Shown here: in pieces, positions 10,935 to 21,799 of the stretch
How the letters are laid out: the number at the start of each line of letters is the position of its first letter
How positions within the stretch are numbered: position 1 is the stretch's first letter
From: Meghimatium bilineatum
Lineage: Eukaryota > Mollusca > Gastropoda > Stylommatophora > Philomycidae
Direction: 5' to 3'
DNA: 64,000 nucleotides
NCBI GenBank assembly: GCA_034231615.1
Contig: CM067298.1
Coordinates: 60,728,387-60,792,386, forward strand
Translations under genes and position numbers: made by a program
Notes under the pieces: generated by a model
Told to the model about the DNA's origin: nothing
The model's input: only the letters and a program-made list of their open reading frames with translations
Database searches by the model: none

Positions 10935-11395
10935 CGAGCACGTCCATCTCTAGAAAATATGTCATGCGTGCTGATTGTACAGTGTCGCTGGTCTTGGCTG
11001 GTTCAACTTCTTCTGCGCTTTTATTGACTGGGGTGAACTCTGGCTTCATGCAGTGTAATGGTCGAAGGTAGAATGCAGTACATTCATCTTCGTGCCTGAT
11101 CATATTGGTTTTCAATGCAACGAGAAAGAAGATAGGTTTACGTGCAGCGTTAATGTGTCCGGCAATAGAGCAATTGATCGGGCTGATGTTTTTACCTCCT
11201 TGCGAGAAACAACACGGATAAATGAGGTTGATGAGTATGATGAATCCTTTTTCACGTCCATAATAAAGCAATGGGCCTCCAAACGACGTTGCCAGAAATG
11301 AACATTGCTGTGCATTTGTATGATAATGTCAATCAACGGAGAACTGAAACTGTCAGTCATCATGTAAATGTGGTTACAGACAACTGATGATGATG
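10935..11395 (+). pseudogene. RNase H-type LINE fragment (family F3)
   Basis: The open frame 11092-11301 reads VSGNRAIDRADVFTSLRETT, which lines up with AIDLADVLNSLRDIARESET downstream of RNase H in the copy at 57.0 kb. Upstream, PDHIGFQCNEKEDRF is a decayed RNase H terminus corresponding to PGHVGVRGNERADEL. The element is broken and lacks RT. Its minus-strand open frames are antisense shadows. Confidence 0.7.
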
Positions 11396-11524
11396 GAGTA
11401 CACATGGGCGTATCCATAGTGCAATAATGATGAATTAACCAATAGCTAACGTAGACTGACGTCGCCAGATATACCGACATTGACCAATGATATGTCGCAT
11501 CAGCTAAATCGAGTGACTACTGTT

Positions 11525-11750
11525 TGAGATTAGATCATCATCATTAAGTGTCGTCTCCGCAACGAAGGTTGGCCAACAACGTATCACCAACATCACCTGT
11601 CCCTTGTCTTGGTGGTGCACTCTACTAGACTGTAACCTGTCCATCGTGTGATGTTATTCTCCCACTTGTATCTCTGCCTACTTCTTGCTCGCTGTCCTTT
11701 GACTTTACCCTCAAGTAAGGTCTTCAATAAGGTGTCATGTCTTTTAATTA
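11525..11750 (-). pseudogene. LINE C-terminal tail (family F5)
   Basis: Minus strand: IKRHDTLLKTLLEGKVKGQR, ARSRQRYKWENNITRWTGYS, then LVECTTKTRDR. This is the common tail of endonuclease-RT LINEs, with the pattern GHVKRHD.L.KT.LEG...G.R.RGRQR..W. Another minus copy is at 20.75 kb and a plus-strand relative at 54.66 kb. It contains stops and no RT. Confidence 0.8.
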
Positions 11751-12125
11751 TTAAAAGTCGTTTAATTGTCTTTTAATTGAGATTAGATAGCAGTAGCAAT
11801 ATTCCGTAAAGGGCTTATCTTGAGTCATGGTCAATAGAAATATAGATAGTTAATAATTTTTAAGCTTAACAAAGGTTCCCAGTGATTACATAGAAAATAC
11901 AAGATGTAGATTACATGTGATGTTAATAACTGACTGGATCATTCGGAATCTGTTTCAGGAATATTTTTACACACACAAACACACACGTAATTATATTATA
12001 ATATTGGAATAGAGGACATTTATTATAAGTATAAAATTATAATTAATATAATAACAAACTCTAATATGTCTGAAATTATATATTAACATTGTACAAGTCT
12101 AAGCACCTACATCAAGCAGTTCAGA
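11751..12125. other. No gene seen
   Basis: AT-rich, with nothing recognisable. Confidence 0.4.
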
Positions 12126-12129
12126 GGAG

Positions 12130-12720
12130 GACATCGAAAATGTCTATGGAGTACAAGAAATTGCAATGAAACAGTGTAAAAATTATTAAGTAACTATATT
12201 GATGAGGGATTTTAACGCAAAAGTAGGTAATACAAAGAATGTGACTGGAAAATGTTGTTTAGGGATTAAAAACGAAAGAGGTGACTTATTGATAGAGTGG
12301 GCACAAGCACATAATTTAATAATAGGGATACATGGTTCACGCAACGCCCATAAAGGCTGTGTACATAGATTAGCGCAGGAGAAAGTACACTGAATCAAAC
12401 TGATTATATTTAGTCTCTAAAAGACATAGAAACATAATTATATCTGCGAAAGCAAGACCAGGTGCTGACTGCAATAGTGATAATATAATACTTGTTGGGA
12501 TATTTTTTATAAGATTAAAGAAAATCAAAAGATAACCAAGAAATATGAAATTAAATTTAGCATCATTGAAATCAGATTATGCCATTAAAGAAAGATACAA
12601 CATAATTGTACAGAATTGATACACTGACATTGCAAAGATTCATAGTATTGAAGATCAATTGGACAAGCTAAAACATTTGGTAAATTAAATATCTGAAGAG
12701 TGTAATTTCAATGAAATTGT
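12130..12720 (+). pseudogene. LINE endonuclease fragment
   Basis: The frame 12199-12393 encodes RDFNAKVGNTKNVTGKCCLG and IKNERGDLLIEWAQAHNLII. This is the DFNAKVG...GERNERGE core of the apurinic-like endonuclease that nicks target DNA for LINE insertion. After frame slips it continues with TLNQTDYI, then IISAKARPGADCNSDNIILV (the SDH-type ending, with the key His not conserved) and a linker ending in NIIVQN. It is the only separate EN remnant besides LINE-H. It abuts an inverted LINE tail at 12.83 kb, so it has lost its RT. Confidence 0.85.
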
Positions 12721-12824
12721 ATGAACATTTCTGCAAAGATAATAATGCTAGAGTCTTTTCCACAATATTTCACACCCAGAGAGGAGCATTGCATTACTTG
12801 AATATAAGTAGGAGACGGGGTCAA

Positions 12825-13085
12825 AATTGTTGTTGCTCGTCCATCACAAGTGATGATTATCATTTGTTACATCCACTTTTGAAAATTAAATTAGAGGTAT
12901 GTCCTTGATTATGAGTTCGTAGATGGCTAAAGAGCCCTATTCGAGCTGTAACTGTCCTTGGACAGTTCGGGCATGGAATGACCACTGTAGACGAATCTTG
13001 GCCTATCCGTGACTTTCTACCTACTCTCCGCTGCTGCTCTGCTGCATTTCTCCTCTTTTCACAAGATGATGCACTCTTTTTTATT
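12825..13085 (-). pseudogene. LINE C-terminus with C2H2 finger (family F6)
   Basis: The minus strand encodes KRRNAAEQQRRVGRKSRIGQ, then VIPCPNCPRTVTARIGLFSH and LRTHNQGH. The C-x2-C and H-x3/4-H pattern is a single C2H2-like finger. The 3' flank ('tcatcacttgtgatggacgagcaac') is shared with the plus-strand copy at 41.06-41.49 kb, so both are 3' ends of one family. Function in the family is presumed nucleic-acid binding. Confidence 0.82.
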
Positions 13086-13089
13086 GTAA

Positions 13090-13505
13090 AACGCCATGTA
13101 AAAATAAGTTAGTGGTGAAATGCTGCGGGAAAAAAATGCTTCTCAAACACATTGTTTTAAATGATTTTTTATTAAAGAACATCAATATCCTTCAATTATT
13201 TTTTAATTTGTAACTGATAGGGGATAGTGGGTGAGATGTTACCAATTTTTAAAATGTCTTTCATAATGCTAAGTATCAAATTTATTGTTATAAGGGGTAG
13301 TGTAAAACCTATTTACCAACCTCCTATCAATATCTGAGTTTGAGAATCATTCACATTGGATTTAAGTGAAGGATAGTTACATATTGAAGAAAAGATTGCT
13401 TACGATTCAAGACTGTAGATATGGTTTGATGGAAACTTCTCAATGCTTGATATTACTTAGAAAAAAAAAAATAAAAGTAAGTATTATTGAACAAGCAATG
13501 AAGAC
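13090..13505. other. No gene seen
   Basis: AT-rich, with no recognisable coding sequence. Confidence 0.4.
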
Positions 13506-13521
13506 CCAATTCCCTCTTTTC

Positions 13522-13987
13522 TATTGTCTATTCTCTATCCTAAGTTGGATGATGATCAGAATATTCACATTTGCCCTTTAGGTTTAGGGAGCTTTATTTG
13601 TCTATCTAAGGCCAGATGTGTCACTTTGGGGACGTTGAATTGGTATTTGTTCAATATTGTCTCGATGTTATCTATCCATCTTGTTCCAGGTCTTCCTCTG
13701 GCCTTGTATCCGGATCTTCTTATGTTGTATATCCTTGTTGGTAGTTGATTATGGTTCATTCTCATAAGGTGTCCAAATTATTTTACTTGCTATTCCTCGA
13801 TGTACTCTGTGCCTGGTCTTATACCGATTCTTCTGATTTCATAATTTCTCATGCTGTCTAGTTTGTTCCAAATTTCGACTTTTCTCAGGTATTTCATCTC
13901 ACATGTGCGTTTTCTCTGCCGTTCTGCTTTGAGCGCCCATGTCTGGCATTGGTAGTAGAGTGTTATAAAAACACTGTGTATCTTCTG
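13522..13987 (-). mobile_element. 5'-truncated LINE tail (family F1)
   Basis: Flanked by TTCCCTCTTTTC at 13510-13521 and TTCCTCTTTTC at 13988-13998, a TSD with one indel. The minus strand encodes CQTWALKAERQRK, TCEMKYLRKVEIW, GIRPGTEYIEE, FGHLMRMNHNQLPTRIYN and GYKARGRPGTRWIDNIETIL. It ends with the family's CTATTGTCTAT tail at 13522. Stops are present. Confidence 0.85.
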
Positions 13988-14334
13988 TTCCTCTTTTCAC
14001 TGTGTGGAAATATTGGCCGAAACATTAGCTATGTGATTCTTCTTTTTGGAGTACAAAAGCAAACGTCCGATGCACATACTGGTAAAATTTTGCACAAACA
14101 CATTGTATATTACGCATAGCGAAATAGCATGAATATTGATCATTCTGAGTCTCCAAGACATCGTTTATAACATTATTTTTATCGTTATTATTATGTTATT
14201 ACCATGCAAATATCAATTGGGTGCATTAAAAAAGTGTTGAGATATTTAAAAACAAAAAGTGGTACGAATTATTTAAAGAACTGTAGTAAATTATTTATGT
14301 GATTACCTAAATTTAGCGGTTTGCGCCGAGTCCA

Positions 14335-14545
14335 TCGAATAGTATACAGTCATTTGAACTCACTATTCATCTTTTAAAAGTGACGCTATTTGACTTTTCC
14401 TGTCATTTCCATTGATCACCTTTTGTGCAATTTGCATTCACAACTACCGGAAATAAAACCTCCGGAAAAGTCAAAAAGCATCAATTTTGAAGATTGATCA
14501 GCGATGAGACTACACGTTTGTATTTGTCGAGGATTCATCTGTCAT
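14335..14545. mobile_element. TIR element of the GTCGA MITE family, copy 2
   Basis: The clearest copy. The left arm includes 'gagtccatcgaatagtatac', 'tcatcttttaaaagtgacgc' and 'tatttgacttttcc'. The right arm reverse-complements to 'gaatcctcgacaaatac', 'caatcttcaaaattgatgc' and 'tttttgacttttcc'. The arms span about 70 nt each with a short centre. It has no coding capacity. Confidence 0.65.
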
Positions 14546-15510
14546 CTCTGTTGAACTGACTCAATATGTCAAGTTTTCAGAGTTGTCAAAAGTTGTGAAG
14601 CATTCACAAATGACAAAATTAGATGAAAGGAATTTGACAGCTCAAAACATTTGTTATTATTATAAGGTTTCACTCTCCATTGAATGCAATATCCTTAATG
14701 TCTTAGAGTTGTTAAAACTGAGGTTGGATGTGATGGCTTTAAACTTCGAGAGTGTCAAAACACATCACAAGAACACTTTAGGCGGATATATACGTGCACT
14801 CGCTGTCACGTGGTCTCATGAGTACACATGCTAAACCCAAGTTAGAAATTTTTGTCAGTCTGTGAGCGTGAGCTGTTTAAATCTCAGGCAGTCAAATATG
14901 TAAATTTTCAAAGTACTAAGGCTGGCCATTCTATGTTTCTCTTTCTTCATTACGTTCAGGGAAAAAATAGACGAGGAAAAGAAGGTAGAATATCAAAGGT
15001 TTTATCTTGAGATGAGAAATGTCGCATGATGTCTGGCGTCTGATAAAACGTCGTAGAAAGAAAGTCAAAGGAGAAATGATAATAGTAGCGGTTGGGAAGG
15101 GGGAAGGGGGTGGAGGAAACAGTACATTTTTCGAAAATGAATTTTTCATAACGTTAATATGAAGGTGCGTGAATGTATACTAGTTATTGATGAACATTTA
15201 CATCTTAAAATAATTCTATGTGGAAATTCTAAACAATGAAGGTCTAGAACGACTTAAAACGTGATAGACAATGAACACAGATAGAACCAAATTTGTGTGC
15301 ATAATAGGTGAAATAAATTTTTTTAAATGTAGTCTTTCCTTCTCAATTATCGTACTCGTTCTTGTGCTTATTTGTGTCACTCTTTCTCCTTATCTTGTAC
15401 TTGTTTCCTTCCTTTTTTCTTACTTACCCACTCTCATTACTACCTATTTTTGCTCCTTGTATATCCTATCACAATGTGTGTCTCTTTCTGCAGTACTAAT
15501 TTATTTATTT
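14546..15510. other. No gene seen
   Basis: Open frames at 14583-14834 and 15271-15603 show no known motifs. 15330-15500 is pyrimidine-rich (ctt/tct runs), the same type of context that precedes the hammerhead-like motifs at 8.50 and 20.58 kb. Confidence 0.4.
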
Positions 15511-15516
15511 TTTTGT

Positions 15517-15552
15517 CTGATGAAGACTTTTTATCCGAAACATCGTCTGTTT
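15517..15552 (+). other. Hammerhead-like motif (copy 2, best core)
   Basis: CTGATGA at 15517-15523 and GAAAC at 15537-15541 are both exact, separated by 13 nt (AGACTTTTTATCC) that could form a weak stem II. ATCGTC follows. Helix I cannot be drawn convincingly from the T-rich flanks. I read it as a decayed hammerhead or a retroelement scar rather than an active ribozyme. Confidence 0.4.
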
Positions 15553-16284
15553 TTGTGGAAGTTATTAGTATGTATGCACTTGAATATTAGCAACATTCTT
15601 TAACACTTTACTTCCTTAATCCTTTCCCCCGGCATATTGCAAACAGTTACTAGCGTGCATCAGCTAACAGTTCTTCCTGTTGATATCTGTGCTTTTGTAT
15701 TATATTTGTTATTTTATAATATATCATTATTTTTCATATCACTGTGTGATTTGCATTGTCGAACTTGTTCTCAATGTCCACAAACTCAGATATACAAATA
15801 TGTATACTATTCGGTTGATTGATTTATAATAATTCCAAGTTTGGCTATTTTATCTGTGCATAATCTAGCATCTCGAATCCTGCACGTTTCTCTCTTATTG
15901 TTAGATCCAATGCTTCCCTCCCGCAATTTACAATTATTCTAGCCAGAACTTTTCCGGTCACTGGTAGGAGTGTTATTCCTCGTCAATTGTCCCATTCAAA
16001 AAGGTTATTTTTCTGTCAATTGAATTAGTTGTCCATCCTTACATTCGGAGGAATGCGTGCCTATTTCTCAATTTTCTAGAACAATTTCATCAGGTGCCAT
16101 GCCGGTTGGCGTAGTCGATCATGACTCGCTGCATTATCTATGTTCATGCACAAACTGTTTGATTTTTTTATCATATGAGAAAATACAATTTATTCGTCGG
16201 CATTACCACTTTTGATTACTTTTCTTGCATGAACGTTGACATCGTGTATGGGATATTGGTAGCATATCATATTCATTATGCAGT
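15553..16284. other. No gene seen
   Basis: Short open frames only. Around 16100, 'gttggcgtagtcgatcatgac' weakly resembles a tRNA A box but has no B box partner. Confidence 0.4.
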
Positions 16285-16400
16285 AACAAAGCCAGTAATA
16301 ATTTTTGGCTGTAGTGATTTTATAGTCAAACTAAATACGTCCAGTAGGTTGCCATTACGTTCAGAACGATCCGGAAGCATATCTGCTTATATCGGGGTTT
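16285..16400 (-). repeat. tRNA-derived SINE-B, partial copy
   Basis: 'ttttggctgtagtgattt', 'gtccagtaggttgccattac' and 'aacgatccgga' match in order the better copy at 16996-17190. The tRNA head is missing or decayed in this copy. Confidence 0.65.
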
Positions 16401-16529
16401 GAAAGTGGAGCCCTGGCCGACTAATACACGTTTTCATCACTCCCCTATAGAACCCGCTGATCTGTGGGTAAGGTAAATGAAAGTCCCATTGTAGTAATAT
16501 GCCGTCGGGGATGAAGATAACTTTTCATG

Positions 16530-16830
16530 TCCTAAACCACATAAACTATTAGGTGTACTGGCCAGTTCTCTTCCTTGCTGTGTTTACCTTCCCTAATGTA
16601 TGCGCCAGGTATGCATTTACAGCGATCTCTTGTCATCGAATAATGTCTTATCACGTGTTCGTACCACCGGAGTTTATGAAGTTTTATGACTGTTAACAGT
16701 GGTTCTTGTTGACCCGCTACTACATTAATTATATCATGCACAAATACATTGATCTTATGTTCTCTATAACTGATACATAACACATGTCTAAAGTACTTCA
16801 TTTCACACGCCTGGATTCTTTTAAGTCCGC
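16530..16830 (-). pseudogene. LINE C-terminal fragment (family F7)
   Basis: The minus strand reads RIQACEMKYFRHVLCISYRE, then HKINVFVHDIINVVAGQQEP, LLTVIKLHKLRWYEHVIRH and YSMTRD. This is the region after the RT thumb in endonuclease-RT LINEs (pattern CEMK..R..L.ISY.EHKTN..V...I). The later part is frame-shifted. No ends or TSD can be defined. Confidence 0.8.
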
Positions 16831-16995
16831 ATATATTATAAAATATTTTTAATTACTTTCCGATAGAAAAGAAAATCAGCCCTTACCGGGAATGGAATAA
16901 TGTATCTCAGAGGTGGGAGACAAATGCTAGAACCTCTCGGTCATTCGTTACACATCACATTTATTCATAAAAACAAATGTCCTTCTTTCCTAAAA

Positions 16996-17190
16996 CGTAT
17001 CCTATTCATGATGTAGCCATCAACCCAGAATTTTTTGGCTGTTGTGATTTTCTAGGCAATATAAATACTTTCAGTAGTTTGCCATTGCTTTTGAACGGTC
17101 CGGATGTTCAAATACATGAGGCGGGAATCGAACTCGTTATTTTGACCGTCACAGACGCGCTCTGTACCACTTCAACACAGAGCCGGACTT
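16996..17190 (-). repeat. tRNA-derived SINE-B
   Basis: The minus strand begins with 'aagtccggctctgtg', followed by an A-box-like 'gtggtacagagcgcgt' and a strong B box 'cgagttcgattcccgc'. The body carries 'ggcaatggcaaactactg'-like sequence. Pol III transcription would start at the 17190 side. It directly abuts the LINE fragment at 17205. Confidence 0.75.
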
Positions 17191-17199
17191 ATCAGACTA

Positions 17200-17605
17200 T
17201 ACAACGCCATTAGACAACAAACTAAACAGCTTCGAAAACAAATGTCTTCGCAAACTGATGAACATAAAATGGAGCGACTTCGTCAAAAATAGTGATCTAA
17301 GAGACAAAACACACCAAGAGTATGTTTCAAACATCATAAGAAAACGAAGATGGAAATACTTTGGTCACGTTTTACGACTAGATGTAAACAGAATAAACCA
17401 ACACGCCTGTGTGTGGTCACCTGAGGGTAAAAGAAAATGACGAAGACCTAAAACAACCCTTAAAAACACCATTCTTAAAGAATGAGAATTAATAGGTTGT
17501 AAGACCATCCAGGTACTAAAGCTGCAGGCAGCGGACCGCATCATATGGAGAAAACCTCTGCCCTATGTGTCGCTTGCTGCACGAAAGGAACAAACTAACT
17601 AACAA
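17200..17605 (+). pseudogene. LINE C-terminal fragment (family F2-B)
   Basis: LDNKLNSFENKCLRKLMNIK, WSDFVKNSDLRDKT, RKRRWKYFGHVLRLDVNRIN, then after a stop RRPKTTLKNTILKE and CKTIQVLKLQAADRIIW. It is the same tail type as F2-A (3.4-5.06 kb) but a different subfamily. The 3' end has an 'acaaactaactaac' tail. A close relative with the same 3' end is at 60.77-61.08 kb. Confidence 0.85.
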
Positions 17606-17734
17606 TGTCATAAACTTAGAACAGATAAATAACTAATGCCGCTGTGTAGGAACTACCTTGGCATGTACTCAGATACGGCGCTGCTCACATAATGCATCGA
17701 ACGCTCCAACATCAGAGAAAATGTCACGCCCATG

Positions 17735-17990
17735 TAAAGGGAGTAAAGAATAGCAACATTACTTCCCGAGATGCATGTCGTAAGACTCAATTTAAGCGAT
17801 GTTTCGTGTGGAGCTGACTAGTGCATTCTTTAGAGGGTCTAATTGACCATGAATCCATACTGAAATCTGATGCTTCAGGTCGAGAAGCGGAGATATCGCA
17901 GCTAAGCTGTAAAAAATGAGACAATGGAATATTTTCTAGAAAAAAACTTCCTCTAAACTGCAGGAGTTTGTGAACGAATGAAGACAAAAC
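17735..17990 (+). repeat. GCGACTAA-family dispersed repeat, copy B
   Basis: 'gagtaaagaatagcaacatt', 'gcatgtcgtaagactcaat', 'gaaatctgatgcttcaggt', 'gagatatcgcagc' and 'ctgcaggagtttgtgaacga' occur in the same order as at 50.40 kb. Confidence 0.75.
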
Positions 17991-18389
17991 ACATGAAATA
18001 TCCAACTTATCAGTGTTCCCTGTAGGCTGTCAAACTGCTATCAGTTGAAATTATGTGATAAACAGAAAAACATGTTTCATCAAAAATGTTTTAGTCATCA
18101 GACAACTTATTGCGAAACATCTTGATACAGAATCCGACTGAAAGTCTGTACACATGCGATTCGTTATAGAGACACGTGATTGGGGGAAGGGGGATATATT
18201 AAAACATAATTCAGAAGTCAATAATAATATGATCCTGAGATTATGTTCGATTCGGATACGAAAACATCATTTCTAAATCTAAACTGAGAGAATTACCCTT
18301 TCTACTTTGAGATAACAGAAAAGGAACAACAAACTTGTTAACACGTGCAATTTAAAACACTAAATTGTTCATGAGGATGAAACTAATTA
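17991..18389. other. No gene seen
   Basis: Nothing recognisable. Confidence 0.4.
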
Positions 18390-18400
18390 ATTAGTTTATT

Positions 18401-18696
18401 GTCTGTTGTCTTTCCCCGGGTGGTTTATTATCCACTCTTGCCGTTAAGCCTAGGGGTGATTGGAGCTCGAGCTTGTGTTCTAAAGCCAGATATGTGACCT
18501 CTGCTGTGCTATGACTGTTTTTGTTCAGGATGTCTCTGACTTTTTCTATCCATCTTTTCCGTGGTCTTTCTCTGGCTTTGTACCCTGATCTCATTTGATT
18601 GTATACCTGTATGGGCAACTTGTCGTGATGCATTCTCAAAATGTGACCGAACCACTTGATCTGTTGCCTTTCTACGTATTCTGTGCAAGGTATATT
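18401..18696 (-). mobile_element. 5'-truncated LINE tail (family F1)
   Basis: The minus strand encodes CTEYVERQQIKWFGHILRMH, then HDKLPIQVYNQMRSGYKARE, RPRKRWIEKVRDILNKNS and ALEHKLELQSPLGL. This tail frame is open, so it is one of the better preserved copies. The tail motif is TTGTCTGTTGTCTTTCCCC. A TSD candidate is ATTAGTTTATT (18390-18400) against ATTAGATTTATT (18697-18708). Confidence 0.85.
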
Positions 18697-18708
18697 ATTA
18701 GATTTATT

Positions 18709-19405
18709 ACTAGTTATATATTTATCGTATGTGCTCTGTGGCAGAGAGGTTACACATCTCGGCTCATATGACAACTTGCTCGAACTTGCTCGTGACTAGA
18801 AACCCGACAGTAAAAATTATAGTGTGGGTTGCCATTTAATGTATTAGAGGTGACTCAAGTTTCAACACATGTTGAATAACAATGTCCTATAAAAGATACG
18901 CTTTAGCGATGTTATATTTCTTGTATTCTTTCTTCAACTTAATGGGAATAAAATTGGTACTTTGTAATTTTTTTCCTTCATGGTAGGTTGTGGGAATGAT
19001 ATATTGTTGGTTGTGACTGCTTACTTTATATAATTTTTTTCCTGTTTTTTTTTGTTGTCGTGTGTTCCTCAATGAGCGGGTATCGATTGCATGATTATTT
19101 TACTTGTGTCATCTATCTCGTCTTTGTTGATGTTCCGTATAAATATATCTGTATTATGTTTAATGTATCGATTGTGGTATTTTATCGATTGTTGTAACGT
19201 ACATATTGTACTAACGTACCCATTGTGGTATTGTGTCTTTGCAGTACTGTACAGATTATGTAAATGCACCGAATGTGGTAATTTACCGATTGTGGTAATG
19301 CACCGATTATGGTAATGTAGCTTGCACCTTAAAACTCTATTGTGTAAAACAGTCATCTGGGACTTGTAAAAGATCTAGAAATTCTCCTTATGTTAAAAAA
19401 CTATA
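18709..19405. other. No gene; degenerate short-period repeats
   Basis: At 19160-19320 a phrase of about 18-19 bp ('gtggtaatgcaccgatt' and variants) recurs several times with heavy divergence. The overlapping open frames on both strands here are products of that repeat. Confidence 0.5.
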
Positions 19406-19668
19406 TTAATCAAAATCTGAAAGTAAAGCTACATTGCCTGGCATGCATATGAAACTATAGTGACAAACACGTACTCCCTCTCTAGGAATTGGAAAACCAT
19501 CTTCATCACAGACGTTGATTGTGCCGTCAAATTTATAACACATATGATAGGGTGCACTAACCGTGTATAAGACAGCTAATAAATCTCCCCATTGCACATA
19601 GGAAGTAAGAGCGAATTTCTCGTAATTTTTAGGGTTCTCAAACAAACAACTTACCGCGTATATCTATC
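19406..19668 (-). CDS. Exon-like frame, unknown protein
   Basis: The minus-strand frame is open from an upstream stop near 19670 to a TAA at 19406. It reads AVSCLFENPKNYEKFALTSY, VQWGDLLAVLYTVSAPYHMC, YKFDGTINVCDEDGFPIPRE, then GVRVCHYSFICMPGNVALLS and DFD. It has four cysteines in its second half and normal composition. There is no ATG at the start, so it would be a last exon or a decayed piece. 37203-37332 on the plus strand encodes a relative (CLFENLRNCEQLALTSYVQW), and several differences between the two are silent third-position changes, which argues for past coding selection. I do not recognise the family. A secreted cysteine-containing protein or an ORF of an unknown repeat are both possible. 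Confidence 0.4.
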
Positions 19669-19671
19669 TAT

Positions 19672-19812
19672 ATACTCACCATTCAAATTAAAATGTTGTA
19701 TGCATATGATCAGATACACTCACCATTCAAATTAAAATGTTGTATGCATATGATCAGATACATTCACCATTCAAATTAAAATGCTCTATGCATAAGATTG
19801 GATGCACTCATG
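19672..19812. repeat. 44-bp tandem repeat
   Basis: About 2.7 units built on 'actcaccattcaaattaaaa' plus 'tgttgtatgcatatgatcag'. The last unit is diverged. Non-coding. Confidence 0.9.
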
Positions 19813-20285
19813 ATTTTAAAAAGTTATTCCTAATCTAATCACGTGTCCAGAAATCGGCATTATCTCTAAAAATGTCATAATATCAAGTTATTAATTATTT
19901 ATCGATCTCTGCGCATTCCTTAACGTTCATATTATTTTATTTTATTCTCAATCAATTCTAGAATCAGATCTGTAATTTCTATTTCGTGAGTCTTCATTAT
20001 TTTGTTACTTCGATCAATTTCACTGTTTTGTTTGGACTATCTTTCTGAATTGTTTACAGATATATCGTTCAAGACTAATGTTTACCTAAATCTTGCCTAC
20101 AGAAAGAATTATCACGGCATTGTAATAGAAAATATGATAGCATTATAACAGAAAATAGTATAGCATTGTAAAAGAAAATAGTCCTTCAGAGAATTACTGA
20201 GCGTAATCTTCTTCTGTGCTCGCTTCCTGATAATCGAGACGAAATTACATGTGATTTCTGTCGGGGAACATGAAGTACGTTGTGC
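19813..20285. other. No gene seen
   Basis: AT-rich. At 20110-20185 the phrase 'agcattgtaa.agaaaatag' is repeated three times in degenerate form. Confidence 0.45.
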
Positions 20286-20289
20286 TGCT

Positions 20290-20370
20290 GACATTCAGTG
20301 CATCTGTATTATTTACGCCTGGCGGTCTAACACATCCAATTTCGGCACTACTGAGCGTAATTTTGCCTAA
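20290..20370 (-). repeat. GCGACTAA-family repeat, partial
   Basis: 'tctaacacatccaatttcgg' and neighbours match the middle of copy D (5855-6110), same strand. Confidence 0.5.
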
Positions 20371-20576
20371 AGAATCACCGCAGCCATAAAATTACGGACT
20401 TAGCGATACATCCTGAATGAAATAATAAAAGTACCAGTTTCGGGGAACAGCCCTAAACAGGAAATTGGTGGCTTCCTCCGTCGTCAATTCACTATTGTCC
20501 TTCCCCCTTTTCTTTCCTAACTATCACAACCATGTTTATCTCTATGTAAGATTTGTTTACTGTGGTCTTTGTTTGT

Positions 20577-20640
20577 CTTGATTAAGGCTTTTTAGTCGAA
20601 ACGTCGTCTGTCACTATGTCTCGTTGCTAGGTTATTTTAT
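20577..20640 (+). other. Hammerhead-like motif (copy 3)
   Basis: 'TTGATTAAGGCTTTTTAGTC' then GAAACGTCGTCTGTCAC. GAAAC is intact and CTGATGA is altered to TTGATTA. It is close to the 8502 copy in sequence and downstream context ('gtctcgtt'), so both derive from one repeat family. Confidence 0.5.
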
Positions 20641-20744
20641 TACTTATTTTGGTAACCCACTAATATCTATTTTTGTTCATTTTGACATTCTGAATGATAT
20701 ATGCTACCAACAGAAAATAGTAGCTGTCATTCAATACAATTGTC

Positions 20745-20950
20745 ATCATGAGCCGTCTCCGTAAAGAATGTCATCTGCATCGGACCTCCAGCATCATTTG
20801 TCTCTTGCGTTGGCGGTTCCTGCTTCTAGACTGTAACATGTCTATCTCCTAATAGTTCTCTTCCACTTGTATCTCTGCCTACCTCTTGCTCGCTTCTCCT
20901 CAACTCTACCCTCAAGTATGATCTTCAACAATGTGTCAGGTCTTTTAATA
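20745..20950 (-). pseudogene. LINE C-terminal tail (family F5)
   Basis: The minus strand reads IKRPDTLLKIILEGRVEEKR, ARGRQRYKWKRTIRR, then after a stop CYSLEAGTANARDK. It is homologous to 11525-11750 on the same strand. Confidence 0.8.
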
Positions 20951-21799
20951 AATTAAATGTATTTATTTATTTGATTTCTATTTCCTTTAATTGTTCTTTT
21001 TTAATACAACGTGTTGTCAGAACCTCACTGTTCGTTTTCTTCTCTTTCCACGAAGTTCAACATATTCTTCTATATATCGACAGTTCAAATGCATCAATTC
21101 TAGTCTTCTATTTTTTATTCGTTACTCATGTTTCTGAGTCATTAAGTGATGTAGAATAGATGTAATATTTTAAAATTCTCATTTGGTCATTCAATATATT
21201 GCTTTACAAAAAGGCGTTCAGTTGCAAAGTTTGATAATATAAAAACTGATAACACGATAGACAAGAACTAGCGTCTAATGACTATGCACTCAAAATTTAA
21301 CTCAACAATTCAACTCAATAACTGAACAGTATACTAGCAGAACAACAACAGCCAGTGCCGTACAAACGTCTACAATGGAGGTAGGGGTTACCTTTGGAAA
21401 AAGAGTCATTCGCCAATTTTCGTTGTAATTCCCTCTTTTTCATTAGTTTTTTTACTTTTTCAAATCGAATAGGGGGTGGGGGTGGGGATATGTTTTGGCT
21501 ACGTTCTTAGTACTTAATTTCATTCTGTTCTGATTTCCCTAGGGAGGTTTGTTTCCCCACCACCATACCCCCTTATCAACGGGCTTGACAACAGCTCACA
21601 AATACATGTGTAAATCACACAAATTCATTTTTACCAAAAGCATGCTCCTAACACCAGATCGCCAATCAAAGAACCAACTCACTTTGCATTGTTTTAAATA
21701 TGGTATGATATGAAATTTAAATAGCAGGCAAGATAACACGACTTTAAATGATGAGACTTTTGTTGAAATTTTTAACTTTCAACCGTCATGGATTGAGCA
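20951..21799. other. No gene seen
   Basis: AT-rich, with a G-rich tract near 21470 and a C-rich one near 21560. No recognisable coding sequence. Confidence 0.4.

Noticed and set aside
15517-15552. Active hammerhead ribozyme
   Set aside because: Core bases fit but helices I and III cannot be drawn from the flanks; kept only as a relic motif.
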